From: Paenibacillus andongensis
GTDB lineage: Bacteria; Bacillota; Bacilli; Paenibacillales; NBRC-103111
Direction: 5' to 3'
DNA: 64,000 nucleotides
Assembly: GCF_025369935.1 (NCBI RefSeq)
Contig: NZ_CP104467.1
Span: forward strand, 3,913,001-3,977,000
Shown: piece by piece, positions 18,101 through 25,548 of the stretch
Position numbering within the stretch: the stretch's first letter is position 1
How the letters are laid out: the number at the start of each line of letters is the position of its first letter
Made by a program: the position numbers and the translations under genes
Notes under the pieces: generated by a model
The model's input: only the letters and a program-made list of their open reading frames with translations
The model's database searches: none
Told to the model about the DNA's origin: nothing

Positions 18101-21100
18101 GTCGGAACGCCCTGTGCATTGCGCTCGATCACAACGGTATTGCCGTCGCCGTCCGTGATGGAAGTAAGCCGGCCGCTCGCGTCATAGCCGAAGCTTTGTA
18201 CCGTTCTGCCGGTCAACGTATCCAGCGTCTGTTTATGCAGGCCGGTGATTTCATCGAACTTGAACAATTGCGTACCGCCGGAGTCTGCAATGCCATGATC
18301 GCTGTCCAGCTGGCTTTTGCCGATGCGATATTGGTTAAAGAAATCACCAGGCTTACTCAAACTTGAAGCAGCAAAGATCATCTCGCTGTCCGTACCGCCT
18401 GCGATCAGTCGAAGTGTCGTGCTGCCGCTCTCCGCTATGGCCGCGTTCACTGCTTGCTCGACGAAATCGTGTGCGAGTTCCTCCACTTTGCCATCCGGCG
18501 TTATTCTAAATAATTTGTTCGTTTGCGTTTCAATGAAATGAAGATTGCCGTATTGGTCCATCTCGATGTTATCGGTTTTGAATACGGCATCCGCCGCTTT
18601 GTCAGTCTGATCCAGATTGAATTGTTTGCCGGAGGTCGAGACATAGCCTTTCGGCGAACCGGCGACGAGCGATATTTGTCCTTGCGGATCGATTCTGCGA
18701 ATGCGGGAATGATTGCAATTATAATAGGTGGAACAGCCGTTCATGTAATTATCCAATACGTACAAACTGCCGTCCGGCCCGATTTCCAGTGCGCTCACAA
18801 TGCCAACATTACTTTGTGTAGCGAAGCCGCTTGAAGCCCCGAAGTTCGCTGTCGTTCTCGGTGTTCTTTGGTGCAATACCGCGATCTTGCCGTTGGTGCC
18901 AACTTTGAATAGCCCTTGATTATCGATAAAATAAACGCTGCCATCCTTCCCGAATTTGATATCTTTCGGATTGAACAGGCCCACCGTCTTCGCGTCCGCA
19001 CCGTCGGTAACCGTTGCAAAGTCGGAGCTGTACTGGCCGTTTCCGGCTACGACGACAGCGGTGTTCGGATTCGCTTTGGTTCTTTTTACAATTTGGTAAG
19101 AGGCCCACTGGCTTGTGTAGAGTGAACCGTCTTTATCCAGGGAAAAGCCGGATATGAGGCCATTTCCAATCGGAGCCGGGCTCCATTTCGTCAGCGTCCC
19201 GTCCTTGGCGCTTCGATACACATTTATATTACTTTTGCCGTCCGTCGTATGGGCGGTGAAAACAATTGATCCGTCCGCATCCACGGCGTTATTGATTTCG
19301 CTTATGCTGCCGACCTGATCCTTCAGCACGATGCTGTCTGGATTCGACGCATCCCCGCGGTAGTTGACTTCAGCTCCTACCGTCTGATCCGCCCTGTCCA
19401 CGACCGAGCCGTTGCCCATATACAGCTGCGCCGTATCCAGGATGTGGTGAGTGGTTAAGCTCCACCCTCCGATTCCTTCCTCCCTGTACGGGTTTTCCGG
19501 GCTTTCCAGCTCCCCTTCGAAGCTGGCTTCGTAGGAAGTCGAAACACTGCCGCGCGGAGACATGGGAGCCAAATTCAACGGGAAGCGTCCGAACGAATCG
19601 ATATACCCGGAGATCGAAGGATAGTACGTGACCGGATACTTGTATCCGATCGATACTTTATAACGATAGCTCCCCGTAAGAGTTCTTCCGTAAGCGTCTC
19701 GTCCGTCCCATTGGAACAAGTAAGTCTGGTTCGGCTCGGCCGGAAACTCTTTGTAAACGGTTTTTCCGGCGATTTCAATCTTCACGAGTATCCCCTGCAT
19801 GGAAGACGGTACGTCAGTACCGCTGACCGGAATATGCAAAGATGACTTCTCTAAATAACCCGGTTCATTCCTACTATAGTAGTTTAAGCTGAGCGAAGTG
19901 CCGGTCAGCGGAACGCTTTCTCCAAGCGACTGCTCTTCGCAGCCGATGATCGAGCCGCTCTTCTTGCACGGATCATTGATATCCGGATTATCTTGGTTCG
20001 GCCTGTTATCATCATCGGGTCTAATCGCATCATCCGGAGCCTTGTTGAACCAGTTGCAATCATACGGAGTAAAATGTCGAACCGGTACGCGCCACAAACT
20101 TTGGCCTACGGTGTACAATCCTGCCAGCTTCGTTCTTTCTTCCATGGTAAAGCCGAGCGCATCCAGCTTCGCGTCATCATCTGCGGCGCCGTCCCCGTCG
20201 CTGTCAATCGTTGCGATGCCACCGTCGGTTTGCAGGATTTTGATGATTTTGCCGTTGTTTGAAGGAACCCAGGCTGCGGTCTTGCGGTCGTAATAGCCTA
20301 CAGGCACGGTTTCCCCGACAGGGAACTGCAAGAAATTGTCGACGTAATAATACAGCGTTTGGTCAAAGCTGACTGTTGAAGCGCCCGCGGCCACCGCTTC
20401 GTCCGCAGATAACTCGACAGCGTACGTATAGCCTACGAATTGCGGCAGCTCGCCGGGCATCGCCTTAGGCCCGTTGTCGCCGACCGTATACTCCGTCGCA
20501 CGGAAATGCATTGCATCCAGCGCGGCGTTGGAACCATCGGCGAGCGTCATTGTCGCTTTGGCGCCGGTCGGAATGAGCAGTGTAGCCGTGCGCGTACCAT
20601 CCACATCGGTCGTCAGATTGCCACGGGCTACTTGCATTTCGGTCGAGTTGCTTAAATTAACTAGTGTCACTTTGCTATCGAACGCCTTCAGCACGGCATC
20701 CGGCAATGCAGCGTAATCTTGCCACGGCGCTTCAACCTGCCGCTGAATGGACATATAGCCGTCTTTTTGATAATTGACTGTCAGCCTGCTGCCGCCGTTC
20801 ACCGCGATATCGAACATGCCGTCTATGCGGCTGAGCGTTTGGCCGAGCTCAGGATGATCTTGAATCGTAATCTTGACGCCCGGCAAAGGCTGACTGGCGT
20901 CGTCCAGCACCTTCCCGCGCAATACGGCTGTCCGGTCCTGCTTGATTGTATCCGGCGCCACCCCCGTCTGAATGGGGTTCGGTCCCGTATACAAGAATGA
21001 ATTGCGGTCCGCAAAAGTTGTCGCTCCCACCAGCGGAAGAGCAGGAGCTTGCGTACTTGGATCCGGCGGAAGCTGCCCATCGGGAGGCGTCTGTGGTTGA

Positions 21101-23208
21101 GATTTCGGCGTTGCCTGCACAGTTGTAGACTTCGCCGATTCGTTGCCGCTGGTGTCCACGGCTGTGACGGCGAACGTATAAGAGACACCGGCCGTCAGGC
21201 CCGTCACCGTATACTGCGTCACATTGCCGGCATTCACGGCCGGGTTCCACGTCGTCCCGCCATCCGCGGACACGTAGACGTTGTACCCGCTCAGATCGGC
21301 ATCGCTCACCGCAGTCCACTGCAAAGCCGCGCTTTCGATCCCGGCTACGGCTTGCAAGCCTGCCGGTACGCTCGGCGGCGTACGGTCTGGCGCCGGGAGC
21401 GGCGTCGCCTGCACAGTCGCGGACTTCGCCGATTCGTTGCCGCTGGTGTCCACGGCTGTGACGGCGAACGTATAAGAGACACCGGCCGTCAAGCCCGTCA
21501 CCGTGTACTGCGTCACATTGCCGGCATTCAAGGCCGGGTTCCATGTCGTCCCGCCGTCCGTGGACACGTAGACGTTGTACCCGCTTAGATCGGCATCGCT
21601 CACTGCAGTCCACTGCAAAGCCGCGCTTTCGATCCCGGCTGCGGTTTGCAAGCCTGCCGGTACGGCCGGCGGCGTACGGTCCGGCGCCGGGAGCGGCGTC
21701 GCCTGCACAGTCGCGGACTTCGCCGACTCGTTGCCGCTGGTGTCCACCGCCGTTACGGCGAACGTATATGTGACGCCAGCCGTCAGGCCCGTCACCGTGT
21801 ACTGCGTTACATTGCCGGCCTTCAAGGCCGGGTTCCACGTCTTTCCTCCGTCTGCGGACATATAGACGTTGTAGCCGCTGAGGTCGGCATCGCTCACCGC
21901 CGACCATTGCAAAGCCGCGCTGCCGATTCCCGCATTGGCTTGCAAGCCAGCCGGTACGGCCGGCGGCGTACGGTCGTCGGAACCGCCACCTCCGCCTGGA
22001 GGTTTCGGATCGGATAAATTCACTGTCCCGATATCAAGCGTCTCCCCAGCTTTCGGCGCTTTCAACACCCTAAGAGGTTCATGTTCATGCTTGCCATTTT
22101 GGAAATCGTCTTCCTCTCCCACATTCATTCTGTAGTTTCGTTCAGGCAGCACTCCGACTTGAAAACGGCCGTCCGAACCGGTAACGACGAGGAAAGTCGG
22201 GTTCGTCGTCAACGTCACGCTCGCTCCTGCTGCGGGCGTCCCTGCCTTCAGAAGCAAATTCCCGGTAATGATGGCAGCCTTCTCCGCTTGAATGCTAATT
22301 TGGGAATTCTCTTTACCAAATTTCACCGCTTGATAAGCCGCAAGCCCTTCCTTCTGCAGCGTAACGTCATACATGCCGTTCGGCAGCCGGAAAACTATTT
22401 TTCCGTCCGATCCCGATTTGCCCTTTTGAAGTACGGATAACTTCCCTTTCTCTCGCACGAATACATCGGCGTCCGCAAGCGGCGCTCCGGTAACGGATAG
22501 CGCCCGAATCTCAACCGACCGAGCTTCATGAGATTCCCCATGTTTTCGCAAATACTCAAGGACTCTGAACAAGATGACAGCAGCTTCTGCCCGTGTCAGC
22601 AGTTTTCCGCCCTGAAACGTACCATCGGGATACCCTTCCAGTACGGACGCCTCGGAGACAGCCGCAATATCGGCGGTTGCCCACTTGGGAATCGAATTCC
22701 GATCCTCAAAATTAAGTTCCTTAGCGGGGTTCAGCTTCAAAATCCGATTCAGCATAACCGCTGCATCCTGGCGGCTGACGGACTGCTCTGGACGGAACGT
22801 TCCGTCAGGAAAGCCCTGAGCCCAGCCTCGAAGCACGGCTTTCTTCACTTCCTCCGCAGCCCAACCTGAGCTTACATCCTTAAACGCTGCAACCTCCCCC
22901 TGCGCATCATCCGCCGCGTATTCGCCAAATGCTCTGTTCAGAACAGCACTGAACTCGGCCCGGGAAATCAGCCGTTCCGGATAAAACTTGCCATCTTCAT
23001 AGCCTTGAATCACGTTCTTATCACGTAATGTCGATATTTCTTTCACCGCCCACGCAGGTAAAATCTCCTGCTCCTGTCGTTGCTGAGCGGGCTCGTTTGG
23101 ACTGTTCGACGAATTCTGAGCCCCGTATGCCCAGACCGGAACAATCGATTGCAAGATGAGAACGACAGCCATCAAGAGTGACCATTTTTGCTGAAATAAA
23201 GATCTCAT
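15160..23208 (-). CDS. Giant SLH/FN3/RHS-repeat cell-surface protein, polymorphic-toxin-like
   Basis: The 2682-residue protein starts with a signal peptide (cleavage near residue 29). Three SLH domains (about 46-93, 105-156, 164-219; SRAEFSAVLNRAFG, SRQDAAVMLNRIL) would bind it to cell-wall polymer. Carboxypeptidase-regulatory-like folds follow (about 232-370 and 756-823), with three tandem FN3 domains (about 411-702) between them. Then come NHL-like blades (about 1296-1603) and YD/RHS repeats (about 1670-2470). The RHS core ends at DPETGRWTARDPIMYDGG and DNNPVMLRDPCG (about 2481-2521). The last 160 residues are a Gly-rich tip (AGIGGGGGVDINPF) ending KVCAQHKW. In RHS toxins this position holds the variable effector; I do not recognise it as a known nuclease or protease. 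GGAGG supports the start. No immunity gene is evident downstream. Confidence 0.95.
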   Translation of the reverse strand: MRSLFQQKWSLLMAVVLILQSIVPVWAYGAQNSSNSPNEPAQQRQEQEILPAWAVKEISTLRDKNVIQGYEDGKFYPERLISRAEFSAVLNRAFGEYAADDAQGEVAAFKDVSSGWAAEEVKKAVLRGWAQGFPDGTFRPEQSVSRQDAAVMLNRILKLNPAKELNFEDRNSIPKWATADIAAVSEASVLEGYPDGTFQGGKLLTRAEAAVILFRVLEYLRKHGESHEARSVEIRALSVTGAPLADADVFVREKGKLSVLQKGKSGSDGKIVFRLPNGMYDVTLQKEGLAAYQAVKFGKENSQISIQAEKAAIITGNLLLKAGTPAAGASVTLTTNPTFLVVTGSDGRFQVGVLPERNYRMNVGEEDDFQNGKHEHEPLRVLKAPKAGETLDIGTVNLSDPKPPGGGGGSDDRTPPAVPAGLQANAGIGSAALQWSAVSDADLSGYNVYMSADGGKTWNPALKAGNVTQYTVTGLTAGVTYTFAVTAVDTSGNESAKSATVQATPLPAPDRTPPAVPAGLQTAAGIESAALQWTAVSDADLSGYNVYVSTDGGTTWNPALNAGNVTQYTVTGLTAGVSYTFAVTAVDTSGNESAKSATVQATPLPAPDRTPPSVPAGLQAVAGIESAALQWTAVSDADLSGYNVYVSADGGTTWNPAVNAGNVTQYTVTGLTAGVSYTFAVTAVDTSGNESAKSTTVQATPKSQPQTPPDGQLPPDPSTQAPALPLVGATTFADRNSFLYTGPNPIQTGVAPDTIKQDRTAVLRGKVLDDASQPLPGVKITIQDHPELGQTLSRIDGMFDIAVNGGSRLTVNYQKDGYMSIQRQVEAPWQDYAALPDAVLKAFDSKVTLVNLSNSTEMQVARGNLTTDVDGTRTATLLIPTGAKATMTLADGSNAALDAMHFRATEYTVGDNGPKAMPGELPQFVGYTYAVELSADEAVAAGASTVSFDQTLYYYVDNFLQFPVGETVPVGYYDRKTAAWVPSNNGKIIKILQTDGGIATIDSDGDGAADDDAKLDALGFTMEERTKLAGLYTVGQSLWRVPVRHFTPYDCNWFNKAPDDAIRPDDDNRPNQDNPDINDPCKKSGSIIGCEEQSLGESVPLTGTSLSLNYYSRNEPGYLEKSSLHIPVSGTDVPSSMQGILVKIEIAGKTVYKEFPAEPNQTYLFQWDGRDAYGRTLTGSYRYKVSIGYKYPVTYYPSISGYIDSFGRFPLNLAPMSPRGSVSTSYEASFEGELESPENPYREEGIGGWSLTTHHILDTAQLYMGNGSVVDRADQTVGAEVNYRGDASNPDSIVLKDQVGSISEINNAVDADGSIVFTAHTTDGKSNINVYRSAKDGTLTKWSPAPIGNGLISGFSLDKDGSLYTSQWASYQIVKRTKANPNTAVVVAGNGQYSSDFATVTDGADAKTVGLFNPKDIKFGKDGSVYFIDNQGLFKVGTNGKIAVLHQRTPRTTANFGASSGFATQSNVGIVSALEIGPDGSLYVLDNYMNGCSTYYNCNHSRIRRIDPQGQISLVAGSPKGYVSTSGKQFNLDQTDKAADAVFKTDNIEMDQYGNLHFIETQTNKLFRITPDGKVEELAHDFVEQAVNAAIAESGSTTLRLIAGGTDSEMIFAASSLSKPGDFFNQYRIGKSQLDSDHGIADSGGTQLFKFDEITGLHKQTLDTLTGRTVQSFGYDASGRLTSITDGDGNTVVIERNAQGVPTAIVAPGGQRTELTVENGRLTAVKNPSGEAYTMQYNTKGLLTKFIDPRNQAREYVFDPQGLLISAKDPGGEATLVRSYFDGGNTITYTKYGQITTYKTSQADGVIRHDVTGSTGATTTSYIRDQGMQQEIHYPNGTVVTEQMKGDPRFGVEALLLDSMTVSTPAGRSWTLSEKRSVEEGNGSHPLGLKKMTVTYKTTDNKSGKSTTSTVQYDTVAKQLTETSSLGYKTITTYDDNGHASKIEHPGQNLDPTTYQFDTKGRMAQTQQGSQTIQYFYDDRNNLIKTLDAHGNTKEYSYDGSGRITGFKLNGQEEIQLGRDANGNMTSVTMPNQAVSRQSFDGLDELSGFLPEGDAVGTQMFRANGQLDYTLLPSSRTIDYTYDAGGRMTQMNDADFLRTFTYKDATARLGRAESVNSSVYGVKQAIDYTYDGNDVTKLVWSGKAAGQFDYTYDSYSKPTSMRAAVGGVTTTIPIGWDDDDNLKTFGPFSYLRVGGSGYVSSIQEGTAGSTFKVDKGYDAMGRESSLVYSVKGAEVYRAGQEYNDRGLMVKRTLTTGVTAAVYEYGYDDYGQLMSVKVDGTVREQYGYDANHNRIMRTMNAGAQEISLYGRNDQLQSLNNVQYQYDADGYLMQRGSDTFKYGAKGELVQAQSGGKTIRYTYDSFQRRTAREDGKTTTLYLYGNPIDAQQVTSSVYNGTVTTYYYDEAGLLLSFDRGGARYYVVTDSVGTPQVVYDKNGLVVKSLRYDGFGRMLSDSNPAFELAIGFAGGITDADSKLIRFGYRDYDPETGRWTARDPIMYDGGQANLYAYVDNNPVMLRDPCGMFCVGASAYAGLGAGFKFCVDGDGISACGEAGIGGGGGVDINPFEGISSDESSIEATAKLKSPIGGIQGGFKYRQNLDGNCPDFSPILKADAGPFSVDLLNRGLSENVGPFNLNVTDPGKSGLKFKIDGLSGPSWDLKNIKTSLKLEAAIKGKVCAQHKW
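21105..21977. repeat. Three tandem 291-bp FN3-coding repeats
   Basis: The segment TGACGGCGAACGTATA recurs near 21165, 21456 and (one variant) 21747, giving a 291-bp (97-codon) period. The copies nearest the 3' end are almost identical, which suggests recent duplication or gene conversion. The repeats encode the FN3 domains of the RHS protein. Confidence 0.9.
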
Positions 23209-23243
23209 ATCAAACCTCCAATTGAAAAATGCTTAACTCTTTA

Positions 23244-23258
23244 GATACATTTTGTATC
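23244..23258. promoter_or_regulatory. Palindrome upstream of the giant RHS gene
   Basis: GATACATTTTGTATC is a perfect palindrome with a single-base centre, 36 bases before the RHS start codon. It sits where an operator or promoter element would be expected. Confidence 0.4.
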
Positions 23259-23296
23259 AAAAACACTATTAAAACGCATTTTTGCTCACTCAATGA

Positions 23297-24004
23297 CTAA
23301 GAAACTATGAATTCGCTCGAATCAAAACCTTCATTCCGCTCCAACGCCTTCGCTAACTCCAACCAGTCTTGTTGCTCCAAACAGCTCTCCGCCAAACAAA
23401 GCACCTCTTCGTAAAAATCGCTAGCGGCAGATCGTTTGATGTCGCTCAGCAGCTCTAACCGTTCCGTCCGGGTGATGGCGGGGAGCATATATGACAGAAG
23501 AACCAACATGGCTTCCGGAGAAATAGAGGAACGTATTTTAAAAGATAACTCATGGATTTGTTCATCATTCAGATGGTTCCATAACGCTTCCATTCCAGGC
23601 CCTTCTTCACGCTGTAGGTGAACGAAATATTCAGCCGTAAAACGATTTAACTTTTTGCCTAACTGGTACCACAACTGCGGACGGTCTTCCAACGAAGTCC
23701 CCGGATGTTCAATCCGGCATAGGATGTTGTCAATCTCTTGCAGCTTCCAATCCAGATCCTCATGCTCCTCTTCCAGCTGTTTCCCCGTTTCGGGCGCAAA
23801 CTGCGCATACACGCCGTTCAGATGTACATCCTCATCATGGCAATGCGCTTCCAACATGATCACAACTCGCCTCCATTCTTCAATAAACGCCTCCACTTTC
23901 CGCTGATTTGCGAGGTCTATCGATCCCGCTTGTGAGCAAAGCCCGCTTAACGCATAGCGAAGTCCTTTGTGAACGGATCCGTAAATTTCGTAACGGTTAA
24001 ACAT
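23297..24004 (-). CDS. Hemerythrin-like (HHE) cation-binding protein
   Basis: The 235-residue protein is helical and has spaced His and Glu residues of the HHE type: HKGLR at 12, EAHCHDEDVH near 53-61, EEEHEDLD near 80 and EYFVHLQREE near 124. Such four-helix bundles bind a di-iron centre and serve in oxygen, NO or redox sensing or iron handling. The C-terminal third (IRSSISPEAMLVLLSYMLPA) is an extra helical part seen in longer members. It has its own palindromic promoter element at 24083, shared with the peptide block upstream, so the two are probably co-regulated. AGGAGG lies before the start. Confidence 0.8.
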   Translation of the reverse strand: MFNRYEIYGSVHKGLRYALSGLCSQAGSIDLANQRKVEAFIEEWRRVVIMLEAHCHDEDVHLNGVYAQFAPETGKQLEEEHEDLDWKLQEIDNILCRIEHPGTSLEDRPQLWYQLGKKLNRFTAEYFVHLQREEGPGMEALWNHLNDEQIHELSFKIRSSISPEAMLVLLSYMLPAITRTERLELLSDIKRSAASDFYEEVLCLAESCLEQQDWLELAKALERNEGFDSSEFIVS

Positions 24005-24082
24005 CTAGCTTCATCCTCCTGCATTTGTTCACAATCTCGCGGTGTACCGATGTAACTCATCTTACCAATAATCCCCTTATAC

Positions 24083-24123
24083 GCCGTCTAACGAAAGTTA
24101 TATATACCGGTTATATCTTTTGA
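24083..24123 (-). promoter_or_regulatory. 41-bp palindromic promoter element, copy A
   Basis: The core is the arms AAAGTTATA/TATATCTTT around an ACCGG centre, flanked by GCCGTCTAACG. A near-identical element lies at 26991-27031. Both stand 60-80 bases upstream of a minus-strand start, here the hemerythrin-like gene, so they look like a shared operator. Confidence 0.6.
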
Positions 24124-24152
24124 GCCGTCTAAGCGGCATGGAAGTTTTATCA

Positions 24153-24181
24153 ATAAAAAAACTACGGCCGTTTGCCGCAGT
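24153..24181 (-). terminator. Terminator of the microcin C-like operon
   Basis: On the minus strand ACTGCGG pairs with CCGTAGT (one mismatch) and is followed by seven T. It begins about 20 bases past the second 20-residue peptide gene and separates it from the hemerythrin-like gene. Confidence 0.75.
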
Positions 24182-24202
24182 CTCAACTTCGATGCTGAAC
24201 CG

Positions 24203-24265
24203 TTAATTCGTTGCCAATCCGGTCGTATTCACCGTTTGAACCGGTTTGATTTTAATTTTTTTCAT
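24203..24265 (-). CDS. 20-residue precursor peptide B, MccA-like with C-terminal Asn
   Basis: The peptide MKKIKIKPVQTVNTTGLATN has a basic start and ends in Asn. It follows the ThiF-type enzyme gene by 13 bases and has a good ribosome site (AAAGAGGTG). It matches peptide A at 17 of 20 residues. In microcin C, MccB adenylates the C-terminal Asn of a short precursor through an N-P bond; longer Asn-ended precursors are known in Bacillus. The terminal TN fits that rule. Two such genes in one operon imply two related products. Function is inferred from context and ending. Confidence 0.8.
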   Translation of the reverse strand: MKKIKIKPVQTVNTTGLATN

Positions 24266-24278
24266 GTTAATCACCTCT

Positions 24279-25463
24279 TTAGCACGGTGTAATTGACTTT
24301 TCCAATTCGCGAAAATACCGAAAAATAGCTTCCTCCCCCTTGCCATGACCGCAGGTCGGGCACTCAGGGGTTGGGCTGGCAAAGTCCATCTTGATCTCCG
24401 TTCGAAACGTCTCGAAATGGATGGAAACCACTTTTCCTGCCGATTGTAAAGCATTCGTTTTTGTAATCATGCGCACGACTTCCCCGCACACCATGCCGGT
24501 TAGCAGCATGTAATTCGGCGCTATGGCCGTGCTGGGCATTTTAAAGCAGGAGGTGATACAACTTTGAATATAACGGAGATAATCCTCGTCCTGCCGGCTG
24601 CGTAGCAGATAGTTGCAATCCAGGCAGCCCGTTTGTCCAGGGACAACGGTATACAGCTGCCCTTCAACAGCGTTCACCCCGCCACCGATAAAAGGAATGC
24701 CTTGCTTAACACAAGCCTGATTAACCCACCGTTCCAGCATAAAATGGGGCTGATCTGCGGCGAGTACCACGAAATCGCTGTCTGTAACGGCTTTTTCCGC
24801 ATCATCAGCTGATCTGATTTCGCCCGGAATACAATCAAGCACCATCCGGGAATGGAAGCGGTGGATAAACTCATTGGCTGCATCGATCTTTCGTCTGCCG
24901 ATATCCGTTTCATTAAATAACAGCTGCCGATTCAAGTTGCTCCATTCAACGTGATCAAAATCGATAATTCGAACGTTTTCGACGCCTAGTCCTGCTAGGT
25001 TAAACAGCACGCCCGATCCGAGTGTTCCGACGCCGATAACAGTTATTTTCGCGGACTTCAGCGCTTGCTGCATCTCCCAAGGACTGCTGGCAAGACTGGA
25101 AAAGGAGCGAAAATAGTTCAAATTCGCTTTATATCGCTCCAGTTCCTCGGAAGAAAAGCTGCTGTATGCGGCCGACGCCATGTTATCCAACAAACCGATC
25201 GCATCAAGATCGCCGATCAGCTCAAGCAGCTCATCATCCGTAACCGGTGTATCTCTACTCTGCAGCTCGGCTAAAATCTGATCGATGGTTCGGGTACCGT
25301 CCATTTGCTGAATCAGCAGCTGAAAGAACCCGTCCTCATCCTCGATTTCAACAGCACGATCGGGAAAAAGCTCGCTAATGCGAAATAGCCCTTTTTCCCG
25401 TTCTCTCATAAATATCGTTTTTTTCACCATTGGCTTCATGGCCATATTTATAATCACATTCAT
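24279..25463 (-). CDS. ThiF/E1-like adenylyltransferase resembling MccB of microcin C
   Basis: The 394-residue protein has an N-terminal PqqD-like peptide-binding domain (about 20-95) and an MccB-like linker (ERYKANLNYFRSF). An E1 Rossmann fold follows with VIGVGTLGSGVLFNLAGLGV (about 139-158) and DFDHVEWSNLNRQLLF. The segment WVNQACVKQGIPFIGGGVNA resembles the same region of E. coli MccB. Two CxxC pairs (CLDC near 280, CPTC near 366) make the zinc site. MccB uses ATP to attach a nucleotide to the C-terminal Asn of its peptide. Flanking Asn-ended peptide genes support that role. The start is uncertain: ATG 25463 touches its GGGTGG site, and GTG two codons later fits better. Confidence 0.85.
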   Translation of the reverse strand: MNVIINMAMKPMVKKTIFMREREKGLFRISELFPDRAVEIEDEDGFFQLLIQQMDGTRTIDQILAELQSRDTPVTDDELLELIGDLDAIGLLDNMASAAYSSFSSEELERYKANLNYFRSFSSLASSPWEMQQALKSAKITVIGVGTLGSGVLFNLAGLGVENVRIIDFDHVEWSNLNRQLLFNETDIGRRKIDAANEFIHRFHSRMVLDCIPGEIRSADDAEKAVTDSDFVVLAADQPHFMLERWVNQACVKQGIPFIGGGVNAVEGQLYTVVPGQTGCLDCNYLLRSRQDEDYLRYIQSCITSCFKMPSTAIAPNYMLLTGMVCGEVVRMITKTNALQSAGKVVSIHFETFRTEIKMDFASPTPECPTCGHGKGEEAIFRYFRELEKSITPC

Positions 25464-25485
25464 CCCACCCTTTGTATGACAGGGA

Positions 25486-25548
25486 TTAGTTAGTGGTGAG
25501 CCCTGTTGTTTTCACTGTTGCGACAGGTTTGATCTTAATTTTTTTCAA
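25486..25548 (-). CDS. 20-residue precursor peptide A, MccA-like with C-terminal Asn
   Basis: The peptide MKKIKIKPVATVKTTGLTTN begins with TTG, preceded by an ideal AAAGGAGGTGA five bases away. Its first codons overlap the last codons of the M50 protease gene in another frame, so the two are translationally coupled. Compared with peptide B, 10 codons differ silently and only 3 change an amino acid, which shows selection on the peptide sequence. It ends in Thr-Asn like B. It lies 23 bases before the MccB-like gene. Confidence 0.82.
   Translation of the reverse strand: MKKIKIKPVATVKTTGLTTN

Noticed and set aside
20849..21907. A 352-codon open frame on the minus strand inside the RHS gene
   Set aside because: It is a shadow of the FN3-coding repeats: same strand, other frame, Arg-rich composition (RRRRKD, RHSRGHQRQR), no ribosome site.
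21105..21977. Regular 291-bp repeats as a CRISPR-like array
   Set aside because: Units are far too long, contiguous and in frame; they encode FN3 domains. No CRISPR array or cas gene was found in the window.
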